DNA of 64,000 bases from Wyeomyia smithii (taxonomy: Eukaryota > Arthropoda > Insecta > Diptera > Culicidae): contig NC_073696.1 of the NCBI RefSeq assembly GCF_029784165.1, positions 88,049,381 to 88,113,380 of the forward strand, read 5' to 3'. Positions 1 to 11,770 of the stretch are shown here, piece after piece. The notes below the pieces were generated by a model, which did no database searches, was not told where the DNA came from, and worked only from the letters and a program-made list of their open reading frames with translations. The position numbers and the translations under genes were made by a program. Position 1 is the first letter of the stretch; each line of letters begins with the position of its first letter.

Positions 1-205
1 AAATGTGGATTTTTTTTTTTTTTTATTATTAAATAATGAGTATGTGTGTCCAATCACAAAAGGTGACTTCTCAACACTGTTAGAAATTTGTCATTTTGAT
101 TGTAAGGATTTGTTTGCTTTCGCAATTAGGACTTATCATTCGTAAGGATTTAAACCTACTTGTCAGAAAAGGGGAAGTAATCTTACAACTAACTTAATTG
201 CTAAC

Positions 206-2857
206 TTATTGGCTATAAAGAGAGCTTATCGTAGCAATTGAGGATTTTTGTCGAAAATTGTTAATAATTTTATTTGACATAGCTTCTAATGGTTCAACAC
301 CAGTAAGTCTATGTAATTCGAGTGTACCAAACCAAGGAGGACGCTTCAAAATCATTTTCAGAATTTTATTCTGAATCCTTTGGAGCGTTTTCTTCCTTGT
401 TGAACAACAACTTGACCAGATCGGTACAGCATAAAGCATTGCTGGTCTAAAAATTTGTTTGTAAATCAAAAGTTTGTTCTTTAAACAAAGTTTAGAATTC
501 CTGTTAATGAGAGGATATAAACATCTCGTTTATTTGATGCACTTGGCTTGTATACTCTCAATGTGCTCTTTGAAAATAAGTTTTTTATCATAAATTAGTC
601 CCAAGTACTTAACCTTGTCAAACCAACGTAAAGTAACCCCATTCATCTTGACAACGTGATTATTGTTTGGCTTGAGGAAAGAAACCCTAGGCTTATGTCG
701 AAAAATTATCATTTGAGTTTTAGAAGCATTGGGAGAGATTTTCCACTTTTGCAAGTAGGAAGAAAAAATATCTAAACTTTTCTGCAATCGACTGCATATG
801 ACACGAAGACTTTTTCCTTTTACGGAAATGCTTGTGTCATCGCAGAACAATGACTTTGTGCATCCTGGAGGCAAATCAGGAAGATCTGAAGTGAATATGT
901 TGTACAGGACAGGACCCAGGACTGAACCTTGAGGTACACCTGCTCTGACAGGAAATCTATCAGATTTTGAATTCTGATAGACAACCTGCAGAGTTCGATC
1001 AGTAAGATAATTTTTTAAAATTTTGATTAGGAAAATTGGAAAATTAAAAGTTTGCAATTTCGCAATCAAACCTTTATACCAAACACTGTCGAATGCTTTT
1101 TCTATGTCTAAAAGAGCAGCTCCAGTGGAATAACCTTCAGATTTGTTAGCTCGTATCATATTAGTAACTCTGAGCAATTGATGAGTTGTGGAATGCCCAT
1201 GGCGAAATCCAAACTGTTCATTTGCAAAAATTGAATTTTCGTTGATGTGTGACATCATTCTGTTAAGAATAATTCTCTCAAACAGTTTACTTATTGAAGA
1301 AAGCAAACTGATTGGTCGATAACTTGAAACTTCAGCTGGGTTCTTATCCGGTTTTAAAATGGGAGTAATTTTTGCATTTTTCCATAATTTGGGAGAATAT
1401 GCAATTTTGAAGCAGCAATTGAAAATTTTCACTAAAAATTCCATTGTGCTCTCAGGGAGATGTTTGATTAGTATATTAAAGATTCCATCGTCACCAGGTG
1501 CTTTCATATTTTTGAAATTTTTAATAATTGATTTAATCTCATTCAAGTTAGTTTCAATTATTTCTGCAGGTAAAAAATTCTGGGAAGAAATTAAATCAAA
1601 TTGACGTGTGACTTCATTTTCAATTGGACTCACAAAATTCAAATTTAAGTTATGAACACTCTCAAACTGCTGAGCAAGTCTTTGAGCCTTTTGTTCATTG
1701 GATACAAGAAAACGTTCACCATCTTTTAAAACTGGAATAGGCTTTGAAGGTTTCTTAAGAATCTTCGACAGCTTCCAAAATGGTTTTGAATATGGTTTCA
1801 ATTTTTCAACTTTAGTCTCAAAATTTAGATTTCTCAGAAGAGTAAATCTATGTTTGATCTCTTTCTGTAAATCTTTATAAATAGTTTTAAAAACAGGGTC
1901 ACGAGAACGTTGATATTGACGTCTGCGGACATTTTTCAAACGAATTAGAAGTTGAAGATTTTCGTCAATTATTGATGAATCAAATTTTACTTGAGCCTTT
2001 GGAACAGAATAATTCCTGTCATCAACAATTGCACATTTTAATGCTTCCAAAGCGGAATCAATATTCACTTCGTTTTGCAAATCAAGCTCATTATTGAAAT
2101 TTCTCTCAATATGAGTTTTGTATCTTTCCCAATTAGCCTTGTTATAATTAAAAACAGAGCTCATAGGGTTTAAAACTGATTCATGTGATAAAGAAAAAGT
2201 TATTGGAAGATGGTCAGAATCAAAGTCAGCATGTGTGATCAAATCACTACATACATGACTTTGATTTGTTAGCACCAAATCAATTGTTGAAGGGCTTCTT
2301 ACAGAAGAAAAGCATGTAGGACTATTCGGAGACAAAATAGAATAGTATCCTGAAGAACAATCATTGAATAAAATTTTGCCATTGGAATTACTTTGAGAAT
2401 TATTCCATGAACGATGTTTAGCGTTAAAATCGCCGATTATGAAAAATTTCGAACGATTTCTGGTGAGTTTTTGGAAATTACCTTTAAAATAATTTTTGAG
2501 CTCGCGTGTGCATTGAAATGGTAACTATGCTGCGGCAATAAATAAAATCCCAAGTTCAGTTTGAACTTCAATTCCCAAAGTTTCAATAACTTTCGTCTCA
2601 AGATGGGGAAGAGCACGATGTTCGATTCGGCGATGAATAACAATTGCAACTCCACCGCCGGAACCCTGAATCCTATCATATCTATGAACCACGTAATTGG
2701 GATCATATTTTAATTTTATGTTAGGTTTCAAAAATGTTTCAGTAATAATTGCAATATGCACATTATTTACTGCTAAAAAATCAAAAAGCTCATTCTCATT
2801 GGCCTTCAATGAGCGAGCATTCCAATTTAATATTTTAATTGTTTTATTTAAAATCAT
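206..2857 (-). pseudogene. LINE ORF2: endonuclease-reverse transcriptase with two in-frame stops
   Basis: Begins ATG at 2857 and stays in one frame to the stop at 206-208 (883 codons), interrupted only by TAG at 2525-2527 and TAA at 530-532. The N-terminal part is an exonuclease/endonuclease/phosphatase-type nuclease: NWNARS near residue 12, ITETFLKP, IGDFNAKHRSW and the C-terminal SDHLPI motif. The reverse transcriptase shows SYRPISLLSSISK, ALLDIEKAFDSVW (motif A), AGVPQGSVLGP (motif B) and LFCDDTSIS (motif C; the usual A of F/YADD is C here). A C-terminal conserved block with WSSCCSTRKK follows. No frameshift is needed, so the two nonsense codons are the only gross lesions I see. Both are TAx, consistent with single changes from tyrosine codons, which is inference. 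Confidence 0.9.
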
Positions 2858-2882
2858 TGCTGAATTTTAAATTAGAAACAAT

Positions 2883-4165
2883 TTAAATAGTAAAATTTGT
2901 GCCTATTTGAATGGCTTCAAACATTGATTTTGCCTGCAACATGGCGTTCATAAGATCGAACATTGCTTGTTGCAAGAAAGAAAGTTTTCCTGCCGTAATA
3001 GGCCCCAGGCAGTTGACATTAGAAAAAATATTTTCGGCAGCAATATTAGCTGGAGTAATAGGTGTACAATTATTTTCTAGCGTGTTTTGCTTACCCATAT
3101 TAACGGTAATTTTCGAACTACCAACACTAGGCGGTATAATGTTCGAACTACCTGTAACCTGTGCATAAGTTAAACGGGTATGCAAAGGAGTAGGTAAACT
3201 ATGCGTCACTGGTACGCTTGGAGAATTTTGTTTTGAAGTTGGTTTCAATTGAGAAATTGAATTTTGTTTACCTTGCCTTGCCTTAACAATTGCTAAACGG
3301 ACTGGGCATTGATAAAAATTTGACATATGGTTGCCGTTACAATTCGCACAGCGAAAATTTTTACTCTCTTTCACAGGACATGTGTCCTTTTTGTGAGAAG
3401 AGTCTCCACAATTAAGACATTTTTGGTCCATGTTACAGAATTTGGAACCATGGCCATAACGTTGGCAAGTACGGCATTGGGTGATATGCTTTTCACCTCC
3501 GCCATACTTCCTATAAATTTCCCACTTTACACGCACATTATACAAAGCATGTGCTTTTTCAAAAAAATTTAAGTTGTTAACCTCATTGCGGTTAAAATGA
3601 ATTAAATAATTAACAAGGGAAATTCCAGTTCTCTGACTGTTTTCGCCTCGTGATTTTTGTTTCATTAGAATTACTTGGGTAGGGGCTATGCCAAGTATTT
3701 CTGTTAGAGTAAGTTTGATCTCATCAACGGTTTGATCGTTGGTGAGAGCTTTCAAGACAACCTTGAACGGCTTGGCGTTCTTGGTGTCATATGTAAAAAA
3801 TTTGTACATCTTGTCAGTTAAATACTGAACAAGACGATCACGACCCTTTACGAGTCGGCTAATAAGCGGCATTCACCTCTACGGCCAGTTTGATAGGTAA
3901 CTTTAACGTCAGAAACAAACGTTGAAAGTTCCTTTTTGAATATATTAAATTCAGAAGAAATAGTTACCACAATAGGTAGAACTTTCTCCTTTTTCAAAGA
4001 TTTAATATTTTTTATAGTTTCATTACTAATAACTTCCATTTCACCAGCTTCTTGCTCAGGCAAAATATCAAAAGGATTGTCACTACAGACACTCGAAGTG
4101 TCAGAAAGAGATGCCTCTCTTTTCCTCCCCGCAGCGATGCGAGGTTTCTTTTTCCGTCCAGCCAT
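2883..4165 (-). pseudogene. LINE ORF1: gag-like RNA-binding protein with one frameshift
   Basis: The start is the ATG at 4165 (MAGRKKKP), preferred to an upstream in-frame ATG at 4207 because a basic start is usual for these proteins. The N-terminal part runs to about 3850 and is Ser/Asp/Glu-rich. The frame then changes near 3850-3890 (the upstream frame stops at 3848) and continues in another frame to 2883, which implies loss of one base or gain of two. The second part carries three zinc knuckles in a row: CX2CX4HX4C (CRTCQRYGHGSKFC), CX2CX4HX4C (CLNCGDSSHKKDTC) and CX2CX3HX6C. These bind the element's own RNA in this family. ORF2 starts 25 bp downstream of the ORF1 stop. The missing base could be a real mutation or a sequencing error. 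Confidence 0.88.
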
Positions 4166-4370
4166 TTCAGGTGATACGAAAAAAGTTAAAACAAATGTTA
4201 AATTCAAAAGTAGGTAGTCTTGAGAAAGACTGATGGGAAATAACTTTCAGGTAGTCTTTAAAAGACACACTGACAAAACACAAACTTTGAAGCTATAGGC
4301 AGTCAAAGACCAGTCCACAAGCAACCGAAAAAACGTCTGATCTGTAGGACAGTTCAAGACGCACTCTCCT

Positions 4371-4380
4371 AAATGTGGAT
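4371..4380. repeat. Target-site duplication of the Juan-like LINE (right copy)
   Basis: AAATGTGGAT here matches bases 1-10 exactly. The left copy abuts the element's poly-A side and this copy abuts its 5' end, as expected for target-primed reverse transcription. Confidence 0.85.
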
Positions 4381-4456
4381 AAATACTCACTCTGTGTGAG
4401 AGGAAGTCTAGTTCTCCAACGGGTATGGCAGGTAGAAAAGGAAATTTGGGTAAAAA

Positions 4457-5107
4457 TCAAGAGAACGGAAGAAGCCTGATTATTTGACTGTAAACATTAA
4501 ATGTGGGCCCCAGTGTAGTAACTGTTTGCAGCCAGTCGTCACATCGGAAGCGCGAGTTTAGATTAAGTAATATTTTTTCGAGTGAAAATACATGTAACAT
4601 GATATATTCTAAATGTAGCGCAAAGCCGAGAGAATCGATCAAGAAACGAATGACGTTAAGTACTGTGTAGAGATGAACTGAACTCCAGTACAACAATGAC
4701 AACGGTATGCATCCAAAAATGTAAGCAATCGTGATCACCGCAGATCCTTGTAACGTAAATAGTTGCAAGGCGTAAAAATCAACGGAAACACTTGAATGAA
4801 TGGAGTCCAACAGCACCGATAGCTTTTGTCTAGTGTACTGTTGCATTATGTTGTTCAAAACCAGTGCTATCAAACTCATTTGAATGTGAAAAATATCGAT
4901 AGCCGAAATGACAATCGTTGCCGTCGAATGGTCTTGAAACGTTGCCAAAAAATTTTCAATAGCTATGAACAGCGATATACTTCGTACCAACACGCCATAC
5001 AGCCATGAAAACCTGTAGAGCAGAGAGTTATGTTGCACTGGTAGAATTGGATAGCCCGTAATTAACAAAGCTCGTCCAAATTTTTGTTGAAATTTAACGA
5101 AGCTCAT
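4457..5107 (-). pseudogene. Gustatory receptor, 3'-truncated (first of three)
   Basis: Starts ATG at 5107 (MSFVKFQQKFGR) and stops at 4457 after 216 aa. Insect gustatory receptors are about 360-400 aa seven-transmembrane ligand-gated cation channels of taste neurons. The visible part has about four hydrophobic segments and the family-like stretch EYIMLHVFSLEKILLNLNSRF, which aligns with HIMFLLWTLEKITVSLNLQL of the neighbour at 15.7-16.6 kb. Soon after the segment equivalent to the neighbour's ELHGEIMR (here NVYSQIIR) the frame ends in LLPFS and a stop. The last helices, the C-terminal exons and the TYhhhhhQF-type motif are absent in the 77 bp between the stop and the LINE. I see no splice donor that rescues it. 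The missing 3' part may lie beyond position 1, on the far side of the LINE, or be deleted. Gr family call strong; exact ortholog unknown. Confidence 0.8.
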
Positions 5108-6020
5108 GGCGCACCAATTTTCTTATCTACTTTAGGTAATGAATTTTAACTTCACACTAACACTAAGTGCATAGCTTAAGATTTGTATAAGCACTTCCAT
5201 TAGCAATAATTAATACACAGTGCTGTAAATGTCACCTTGTATTTGCGTTACAGTAATTGCTCTACTTTTTCTTTGTAAATAAAATACCTAGTGCAATTCA
5301 CGACTGTAACTCAGCTCAAAATAGGGTTTGCAATCCCGGGAACGATTTCCCGGGAAATAGCTTTTCCCGGGATTCCCGGATCCCGGGAACAGAAATCTTG
5401 ATTCCCGGGATCCCGGGATCCCCGAGTTCCTCGAAAAATTCTGTATGATTCCTATAGTTTCTTATGCAATATTGCAAAAAAAAAACAAATACGTCAAACT
5501 GGTGCGACCTGAAATAAATCATTTAATAAAACTCAAAGTCAGTTTAGTATTTCAAAAATCATCTTTGCATGTTAATTAATAAGCCTTAAAATGCTCTAAA
5601 ACTGACTTATTTTGAGTCGTATTCAGGGCTGAAAGTGGTCAAACTGGTCAGAAAAAGTGACTTTAGTGACCAAAATTCCGAAAAAAGTGACCAAAAAGTG
5701 ACTTCAAAGCTCGAAAAAAGTGACCAAAAAGTGACTTAAAAACTTGAAAAAAGTGACCAAGCTTTTTCTGATTGTCTTGCATGAATCGTTCAAAAGGGAA
5801 CAGTTTTTTCCAAAACATAATGTGAGATTTTTCAAGAAATTAAAATAAATATTTGCATAACAGAACATTACGCTAAAATATGAAAAATGTTGATAAACCG
5901 ATAAAGCTGGATAAACGATAAGAGCGGTGATGACATATCAACAATTCAGAAGGCCTCTCAGTATAAAAAAGCAGAGATAAAAGACACTATAGAGCATTTC
6001 CAATTTAAAACAAATTTGAA
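5108..6020. repeat. Gene-free; CCCGGGA palindrome block and AAAGTGAC repeat block
   Basis: No coding region seen. At 5335-5425 the hexamer CCCGGG and the words TTCCCGGGA/TCCCGGGAT recur many times, giving a highly self-complementary stretch. At 5626-5770 the phrase AAAAAGTGACCAAAAAGTGAC recurs after an AGGGCTGAAAGTGGTC start; the same vocabulary appears in the small element at 11626-11770, so this is probably one end of a related hAT-like non-autonomous element. The ORFs spanning these blocks are repeat-derived. Confidence 0.55.
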
Positions 6021-6230
6021 GCAAAGCAAAGCCTTGGTGCTACATTCCGTATTGGAACTCGACCTTCTGTTTATTTTATATAGACATCGCAGCCAACTAT
6101 TTTAGTGTACAGGACAATTTCAGGGCTAGCGCAACGATCCTGCTGAAACTAACATTCTCACCCGAACCGGGACTCGAATCTACTACGACTGGCTTGTTAG
6201 GCCAGCATCGTATCTCAAGACCAGCTGGAA
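6021..6230 (-). mobile_element. Feilai-like tRNA-derived SINE
   Basis: Reading the minus strand from 6230 gives CCAGCTGGTCTTGAGATACG, then a B-box-like GATTCGAGTCCCGG, the phrase TCAGCAGGATCGTTGCGCTAG, a tRNA-unrelated region and a 3' end of GCTTTGCTTTGC repeats. The same order occurs in the plus-strand copy at 45470-45681. Polymerase III promoter boxes in the 5' part and a short-repeat tail define it as a tRNA-related SINE; the Feilai family of Aedes is the match from memory. Confidence 0.8.
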
Positions 6231-8562
6231 GGGAATAACAGCATTTATTCAGTTTAATACCAATTCATGGTTTTAGCAGATTTTAACACGTTTTGGCATA
6301 GCAACAGCAAATTGTTATCAGTAGAGTAAGCACGGTCGTTTTCAATTAACAATTGGTAACTGATAACACTAGTCGACAGAAGCGAAAAAAATTCTCTAAA
6401 CTTTAACCGGAAAAATGAAAAATTATAACTTTTAACCGTTCCACAGAGGAGTAACTCGAGTGAAAACCTGGCCAAACTTATTTTCGCTCCTATTTAGCAA
6501 TATGTTGGGTAATATTTGATTGTGAAGCGAAAATAAATTTGATTTCATTCAATCATTGTTTTTCAGCTGTATTTGGAGCATGAGGCAGAGACCCAGGTAT
6601 TTTATTTTTTTCTATTTCCCATGTACGCGTAAGCTCTTAACGTCAAAATTTGTTAAAAATAGCATTTTTTAAACGGGTCGCAAATGTCAATCCGGACGTT
6701 GCCGGATGAGATATTAACACGAGTATGTTCGTGATGATATGAACTTTCATTCCCTCGAAGTTTATATGATAGGATTCCACGGAATTTGATATCTTTGTCA
6801 ATATTGAAAACGCTTGAAAGTACATAAAATCACTAATTTCGAAAATTTCCTAAGAGAAGTTATAATTTTTAGTTCCGGAATTTCTATCAACCGGTTTACT
6901 GGAATTGAACATAGAGAATCCATTTACTGCAAAATATTGATCAAATGTCATTTTTTGACGCCTGGCACAAGTTGTTAAATTCGATTTCCAAAAAAGAAGC
7001 TTGAAAATTTGTCAATGTTTACAGCACTCTCAGCATATGTAAATATAGTTAAAACTGAATCGAATGATTGCATTTCGTAAAGCATCTATTCAAGCTGCAA
7101 AAAAAATATAGCGGCACCAAAAAGATTAAATTTTTTTTTTCTTATTTTGGCCAGTTTTTTGTTCTAGGCACTTCTCTGGTCGTTCCTAAGAGTTTTGAGG
7201 CCCCTAGTAAATGTACAATTGCATCAAAACGCCGCAGAGTAATTTCTCGCCAGGTTCGTCGCTTCTACGTTCGTTGCTTACGGGAAAACTTATTTAAATC
7301 TCTGAAAAAGTTATCTTTGCTAGGAGCATCAAAATTCAAAGGAATGGTTGAAAAGCTAGTATCTCATCTCCATTTTAAGCAAAACCTGTGTTTACCAGTT
7401 TAAGTATCCTCCCTGATGGCAGCTATGGAGATGACACTCATGAAAAACATTCTCATTGATTTCACGCAATTGACCATCTTTTTCCAAAAATTGAGAACGT
7501 ATTGGGGGCAAGGCAAATTTTAGTCGAAAAAGGGGAAAAAAATGTAGAAATTTAAAATTTTATCGTGATGGCTAACTTAATGTACATAATGAACCATCAT
7601 TTAATTCAATTGAGATATTAAAGTCAATAGCATAAAATCATTTCTTATATCGTCGTACGACGTTATTAATGTGTGATATTTGTTTGAAACGATTCCCTCA
7701 TTTCCCTCCGAGGTGGTCCTTTAGGTTGAAAATTACAAAAATATGTTTTAAGCAAGTGTAAACAGTCAACATTTTCCGTACAGCTTGAAAATTACATTTG
7801 GAATGCGACACGACTTTAATTGAGGCGTATTTGCAGTCATTTTTTTTCATTTTTTGAAGAAATAGGTATTATCTACAACTTAGCCAAAACCGTTCTGGCT
7901 TTCAAAATATTTTTAATCATCCATTACCATTTACTAATTTTACAAAATCCCTTTTCAAAAGTTAGTCGTGACTAAAAAAAAAATAATACCACAGAATGAT
8001 ATGTTTAGCCTATAGGAACATCTGAGCAAAGTTCCAGCCAAATCAAAAATGACAATTGAAAAAACATTTAAATTTTCCTATGTTGCTAGTAGTTGCTCAA
8101 CAGCAATATCAATATCACAGAAATACACCTCTTGTATGAGAATCCTTGTATACGAATCGGCACGGTGATCCTAACTGGATGTTTCAAAAGAACAGAGTCA
8201 ATGATCCTCTAATGAGATGGATGAAAATTGAAATCATTCAGCACAAGCTACTATAGAGCTCTAATGTACAAGATTCAGTGGTGATCGATTCAGCAGTTCG
8301 AAAATAAATAAAGTTTGCGATCGCTTTCCTTAACCACGCCTCTGAAATGCAGCAAAGTCAATGTCACAGAATCACGCTCCATAGCCGAACAGAGAACAAA
8401 TTTACTTAACACGACATGATCTGTACTAAAAATTCCTGGATTGTATAGTTGAACGCAAGATCAGTTCCCGTCGCTTATTAAGTCCAAATTTCGTCAAGCT
8501 TTTGTTGTTTTTTTTAATAAGGGGGGTTGTTAGTAGTTAAGGTATTTATGATAAATATTAGT
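6231..8562. other. No recognised gene
   Basis: AT-rich sequence without a supported gene. The longest frame (7068-7403 plus, 111 aa) has a basic patch (SKRRRVISRQVRRF) but no start context, domain or repeat that I recognise; it could be a fragment of an unidentified element. The rest holds scattered homopolymer runs and short frames only. Confidence 0.5.
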
Positions 8563-8892
8563 AAATAATGAGTATGTGTGTCCAATCACAAATGGTTACT
8601 TCTCAACACTGTTAGAAAATTTGCAATTTTGATTGTTAGGATTTGTTTGCTTTCGCAATTAGGACTCATCATTCGTGGGGATTTAAACCTACTTGTCAAA
8701 AAAGGAAAGTAAATTTACAGCTAACTTAATTGCTAACTTATTGGCTATAAAGAGAGCTTATCGTAGCAAAAATGTTGTATAGGACTGGACCTAAGACTGA
8801 ACCTTGAGGCACACCTGCTCTGACAGGAAATCTACCAGATTTTGAATTCTGATAGACAAGTTGCAGAGTTCGATCAGCAAGATATTGTTTTT
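8563..8892 (-). mobile_element. Second Juan-like copy, 5'-truncated and internally deleted
   Basis: 8563-8767 matches the 3' UTR of the element at the window start (about 31-236). At 8767 the match jumps directly to its reverse-transcriptase segment (about 895-1015 of the first copy: motif B AGVPQGSVLGP, LTDRTLQVVYQNSKS-like). About 660 bp encoding motif C to the C-terminus are therefore missing, and everything 5' of motif B is gone. It is a dead fragment; divergence from the first copy is visible in many single-base differences. Confidence 0.88.
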
Positions 8893-10325
8893 TTAACGTT
8901 AAGCTTTTATGATCAGGATAATAAACAATGATCATAACTACATTTTTGTCGGCAAAAAATCTACAAAATGAAGACGGAAGAGTACCTACAGTTGAAGGTG
9001 GAAGTACAAGTTGCAAATAGCTGATTCGATTAACTATTTAGATTGACTCGTTCTTTATTCTAAAATGGATCATGTTTGTTAAAACTGAATCGATGTTTTA
9101 CACGTTTTTATTCCATTAAAATGCACTGATTATGGTAATCGCACCATTTTTTAATTTGTTTCAAAGCGAATTATTGTTTGTTTTTTTTTTCATTTCAGGC
9201 TTATTATAAATCGCTTAATAAATAAATCACGAAACTATTGAATAAAAATACACGACATTGCGATTCATCTGCAAAGCAAAATTAATGAAAAGACAAAATT
9301 CAGTAGTTTAGAAACAACGTGTGATTTTTATTTTGATAAAAAAAACACTTAAATTAGTATTATATGAAAAACTTATGTTTTTGATAACGACTTGGATATT
9401 TTAAAAATTAGTATTATACGTGACGCATGGAGAAGCCTCAACGGTTTTGATTTCAGAGATATCATAGCATATAGTACGTTTCCACGCGAAACAGGTAGCT
9501 GACAAAACATTAGCATGAAAAACAAATTTTTGTACATTTCTGAAATTCATATTTGTTTACGCGAAATACTCTTAGTGAACACATTCTTGAACAGACTTGT
9601 TATTCTTCTCAATATGTGAAAAGAGCGAAGTTAAAATACAGCGCGCGCTTCTTTTCGAACATGAGTGTTGCATGTAGCAATTGTTTGTACTACACTTCTT
9701 TCTTTTACTTTGTGTTGTGCTTCTGCCACTCGTAGAAAGACACTAAAAATACTGCAGTGAGCTCTGTAGTGTAGCTATAGTGTGTAATGTCCTTTCGTGT
9801 GAGAAATCTAATCATAGTTTATTATCTCTCAGGAGAGATAATTCAGATTACATCACGATGTTTTTGTAAGCTCCTCAGTTACACACGATTCGCTTCTCTT
9901 TTCAGGCAAGTGCGTGCGATTTGCTCACTAGTATGAGAGCAGTTGTTTTCACAGTGAAAGATATTCTCTTACACGCCAGTGATTCTCTCAGGAGAAACGA
10001 CAAGCATGTCCTTGAGTGTAGCCGTTCAAAGATTTTCATGAAAACATTTCCTCTACTATATTTTTTTGTTGTCAGAGATCAAATTCTGTTATTCAAACTT
10101 TTGAAATCTTTCAGGTACAACAAGAAAACCTTGTAGAATGTAGTATGTAAAATGAAAAACAGTGAATCAATTGTTTGCTCAAAACGACTACACTTAGGAA
10201 TGAGAATTTCTGAATTAAATAAAAAATCGTTATTTTCAATCAAAACGTTCAAACATTGAACTTTAAACAATTAATAAGAAAATGTAAAAATTTGTTTTTC
10301 ACAATATTCCAAAATAGTTTTTCAA
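8893..10325. other. No recognised gene
   Basis: Only short frames are present (60-92 aa), none with a recognisable domain. The short duplicated phrases around 9830-9990 (CTCTCAGGAGA...) are too small to classify. Confidence 0.45.
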
Positions 10326-10808
10326 ACCCGAAACCCGAACCCGACTTGTACCCGTCGGGTTCGGGTTTGAAAATTTTCGAAAGTGTCGGGTTCGGGTCGG
10401 GCTCGGATTTGAAAATTTTTAAAGGTGTCGGGTACGGGTCGGGTTCGGGTTTGGTGGAAAAAAAATTTTCGGGTTCGGGTTTGAAAATGTCGGGTTCAGG
10501 TCTGAAAACCCGAAACCCGGCTATATTAAGTGAGCATTTTTATAAGATAATGATGTCTAATTTCATGCAACTGTAAAAATCACTAACATTTCAATACCAT
10601 TCGAGGCTCAAAGCTTCAGAGCAACCTCAGATTGGTACAAAAAATGGACCCCAAAAAAAATAATCTCGGTTTCGGGTCGGGTTCGGGTTTCACAAAAATA
10701 AAATTTTCTGGTTCTGGTGTGATCGAAAAAAATTGTCGGTTTCGGGTTTGATCGAAAAAAAATTCTCGGGTTCGGGTCGGGTACGGGTTTGAAAAAAGCC
10801 AAACCCGA
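10326..10808. repeat. GGGTTCGGGTTTGAAAA repeat element
   Basis: Many copies of CGGGTTCGGGT(TTGAAAA) occur at 10326-10520 and 10665-10808, separated by about 145 bp of unrelated sequence. The block begins with the complementary AACCCGAAACCCGAACCCGA and ends AAACCCGACC, so short inverted ends are present. It is a degenerate simple-repeat element, not coding; the open frames through it come from the repeat. Confidence 0.65.
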
Positions 10809-11083
10809 CCATCTCTACTATTTAGTCCTTAATTTGTTTAATCGAAAAATACATCATATTAAAAATAGTTATAAATAGTAAAATAAATAGTAAAAATTCT
10901 TGATTCAAAAATCAAGCAGTTTCTAACATGCATATATGAATTCATGATTGATTCTTTCACTAAAATAACGTTTAGTGAAATCATTGGCAATATTCGTTCC
11001 CAAATTACAGACCGTACCGGACTTAGAGCCGAACTGTAACGAAACCAAACGAACTGCACCCTAAACGGACCGGAACAGAACAA

Positions 11084-11350
11084 TAAACAATATCGTACGC
11101 TAGCCTGGAGGGCTAATGCGGTCTCGATCAACTAGATTATTAGTTGAGAGAATTCGTCATCTATATTGTTTTTGGCACAGTTTGCGTGTTGTAGGATAAG
11201 TACAACGATACACCGTGCTCCAGTACTGAGTCGAGAAAATTTCCAGCTCGAAAAGATCCTCGACCTTATCGGGAATCGAACCCGACATCACAACCGTGTG
11301 GGAGAGCTAGCCGACCGACATCGCTAACCACAGAACCACGAGGACCAGGC
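11084..11350 (-). mobile_element. tRNA-derived SINE (second family)
   Basis: On the minus strand the element begins CCTGGTCCTCGTGGTTCTGT, has an A-box-like TGTGGTTAGCGATGTCGG, then a B-box GGGTTCGATTCCCG, then a non-tRNA body (GTCGAGGATCTTTTCGAGC, GCACGGTGTATCGTTG, CTCTCAACTAAT) and ends near CAATATTGTTTATTG. This is the layout of a pol III-transcribed SINE and differs in body from the Feilai-like copies. It is probably one of the abundant tRNA-related mosquito SINEs; I do not assign a family name with confidence. Confidence 0.75.
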
Positions 11351-11625
11351 TCGTTCCGATTTTCAATCAGACCGGACAAGACCAAGTTCAAGACCCAACT
11401 TTTCGTTCCAATATCGAGCACTTTAATACTATTATCATGAATTTCTCAGGAATTGCATTCAAATCCTTTATGTTAAAAAAGAGAGTGCATCTCTCCCGTT
11501 TCGAAAATTTTCTCTTAGTGCCAGAAAGTCGGTTATTCCCAAAAAAAAATTTTTTTGAGAGAGAACAAATCTCGACGTATCATGCATATCTAAGATATTT
11601 GGCATCAAAAATTTCATTCAGAAAG

Positions 11626-11770
11626 CAGGGCTGATGAGGGCTGGTCAAAATGGTAAAAAAGTGACTTTAGTGACTATTTTTCGGAAAAAAGTAACTTTAG
11701 TGACTTTTTGATGAAAAAAGTGACTTTTGAGTGACCGGCTTAAAAAAAGTGACCAACTTGCAGCCCTGCG
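11626..11770. mobile_element. Tiny MITE with AGTGACTTT repeats
   Basis: About 145 bp bounded by GCAGGGCTG at the left and CAGCCCTGC at the right, which are inverted. The interior repeats AAAAAAGTGACTTTAGTGAC. The end sequence and vocabulary match the single end seen at 5626-5770. The TIR start (CAGGGCTG) resembles hAT-type ends; target duplication not resolved. Confidence 0.55.

Larger units (their letters stand above)
11..4370 (-). mobile_element. Full-length Juan-like (Jockey clade) non-LTR retrotransposon
   Basis: A complete LINE on the minus strand. Its 3' A-tail is the T-run at 11-24, ORF2 (endonuclease plus reverse transcriptase) lies at 206-2857, ORF1 (gag-like) at 2883-4165, and the 5' UTR runs to 4370. 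The ten bases AAATGTGGAT stand immediately outside both ends (1-10 and 4371-4380), which is a target-site duplication from target-primed insertion; the left copy touches the window edge, so it may be longer. The ORF order, three zinc knuckles in ORF1 and the apurinic-type endonuclease in ORF2 are typical of the Jockey clade; the resemblance to mosquito Juan elements is from memory. Both ORFs are broken (see their entries), so this copy is not autonomous, but the intact ends and tail suggest a fairly young insertion. Confidence 0.92.

Noticed and set aside
5316..5522. Collagen-like Pro/Gly ORFs
   Set aside because: Produced by the CCCGGGA simple repeat.
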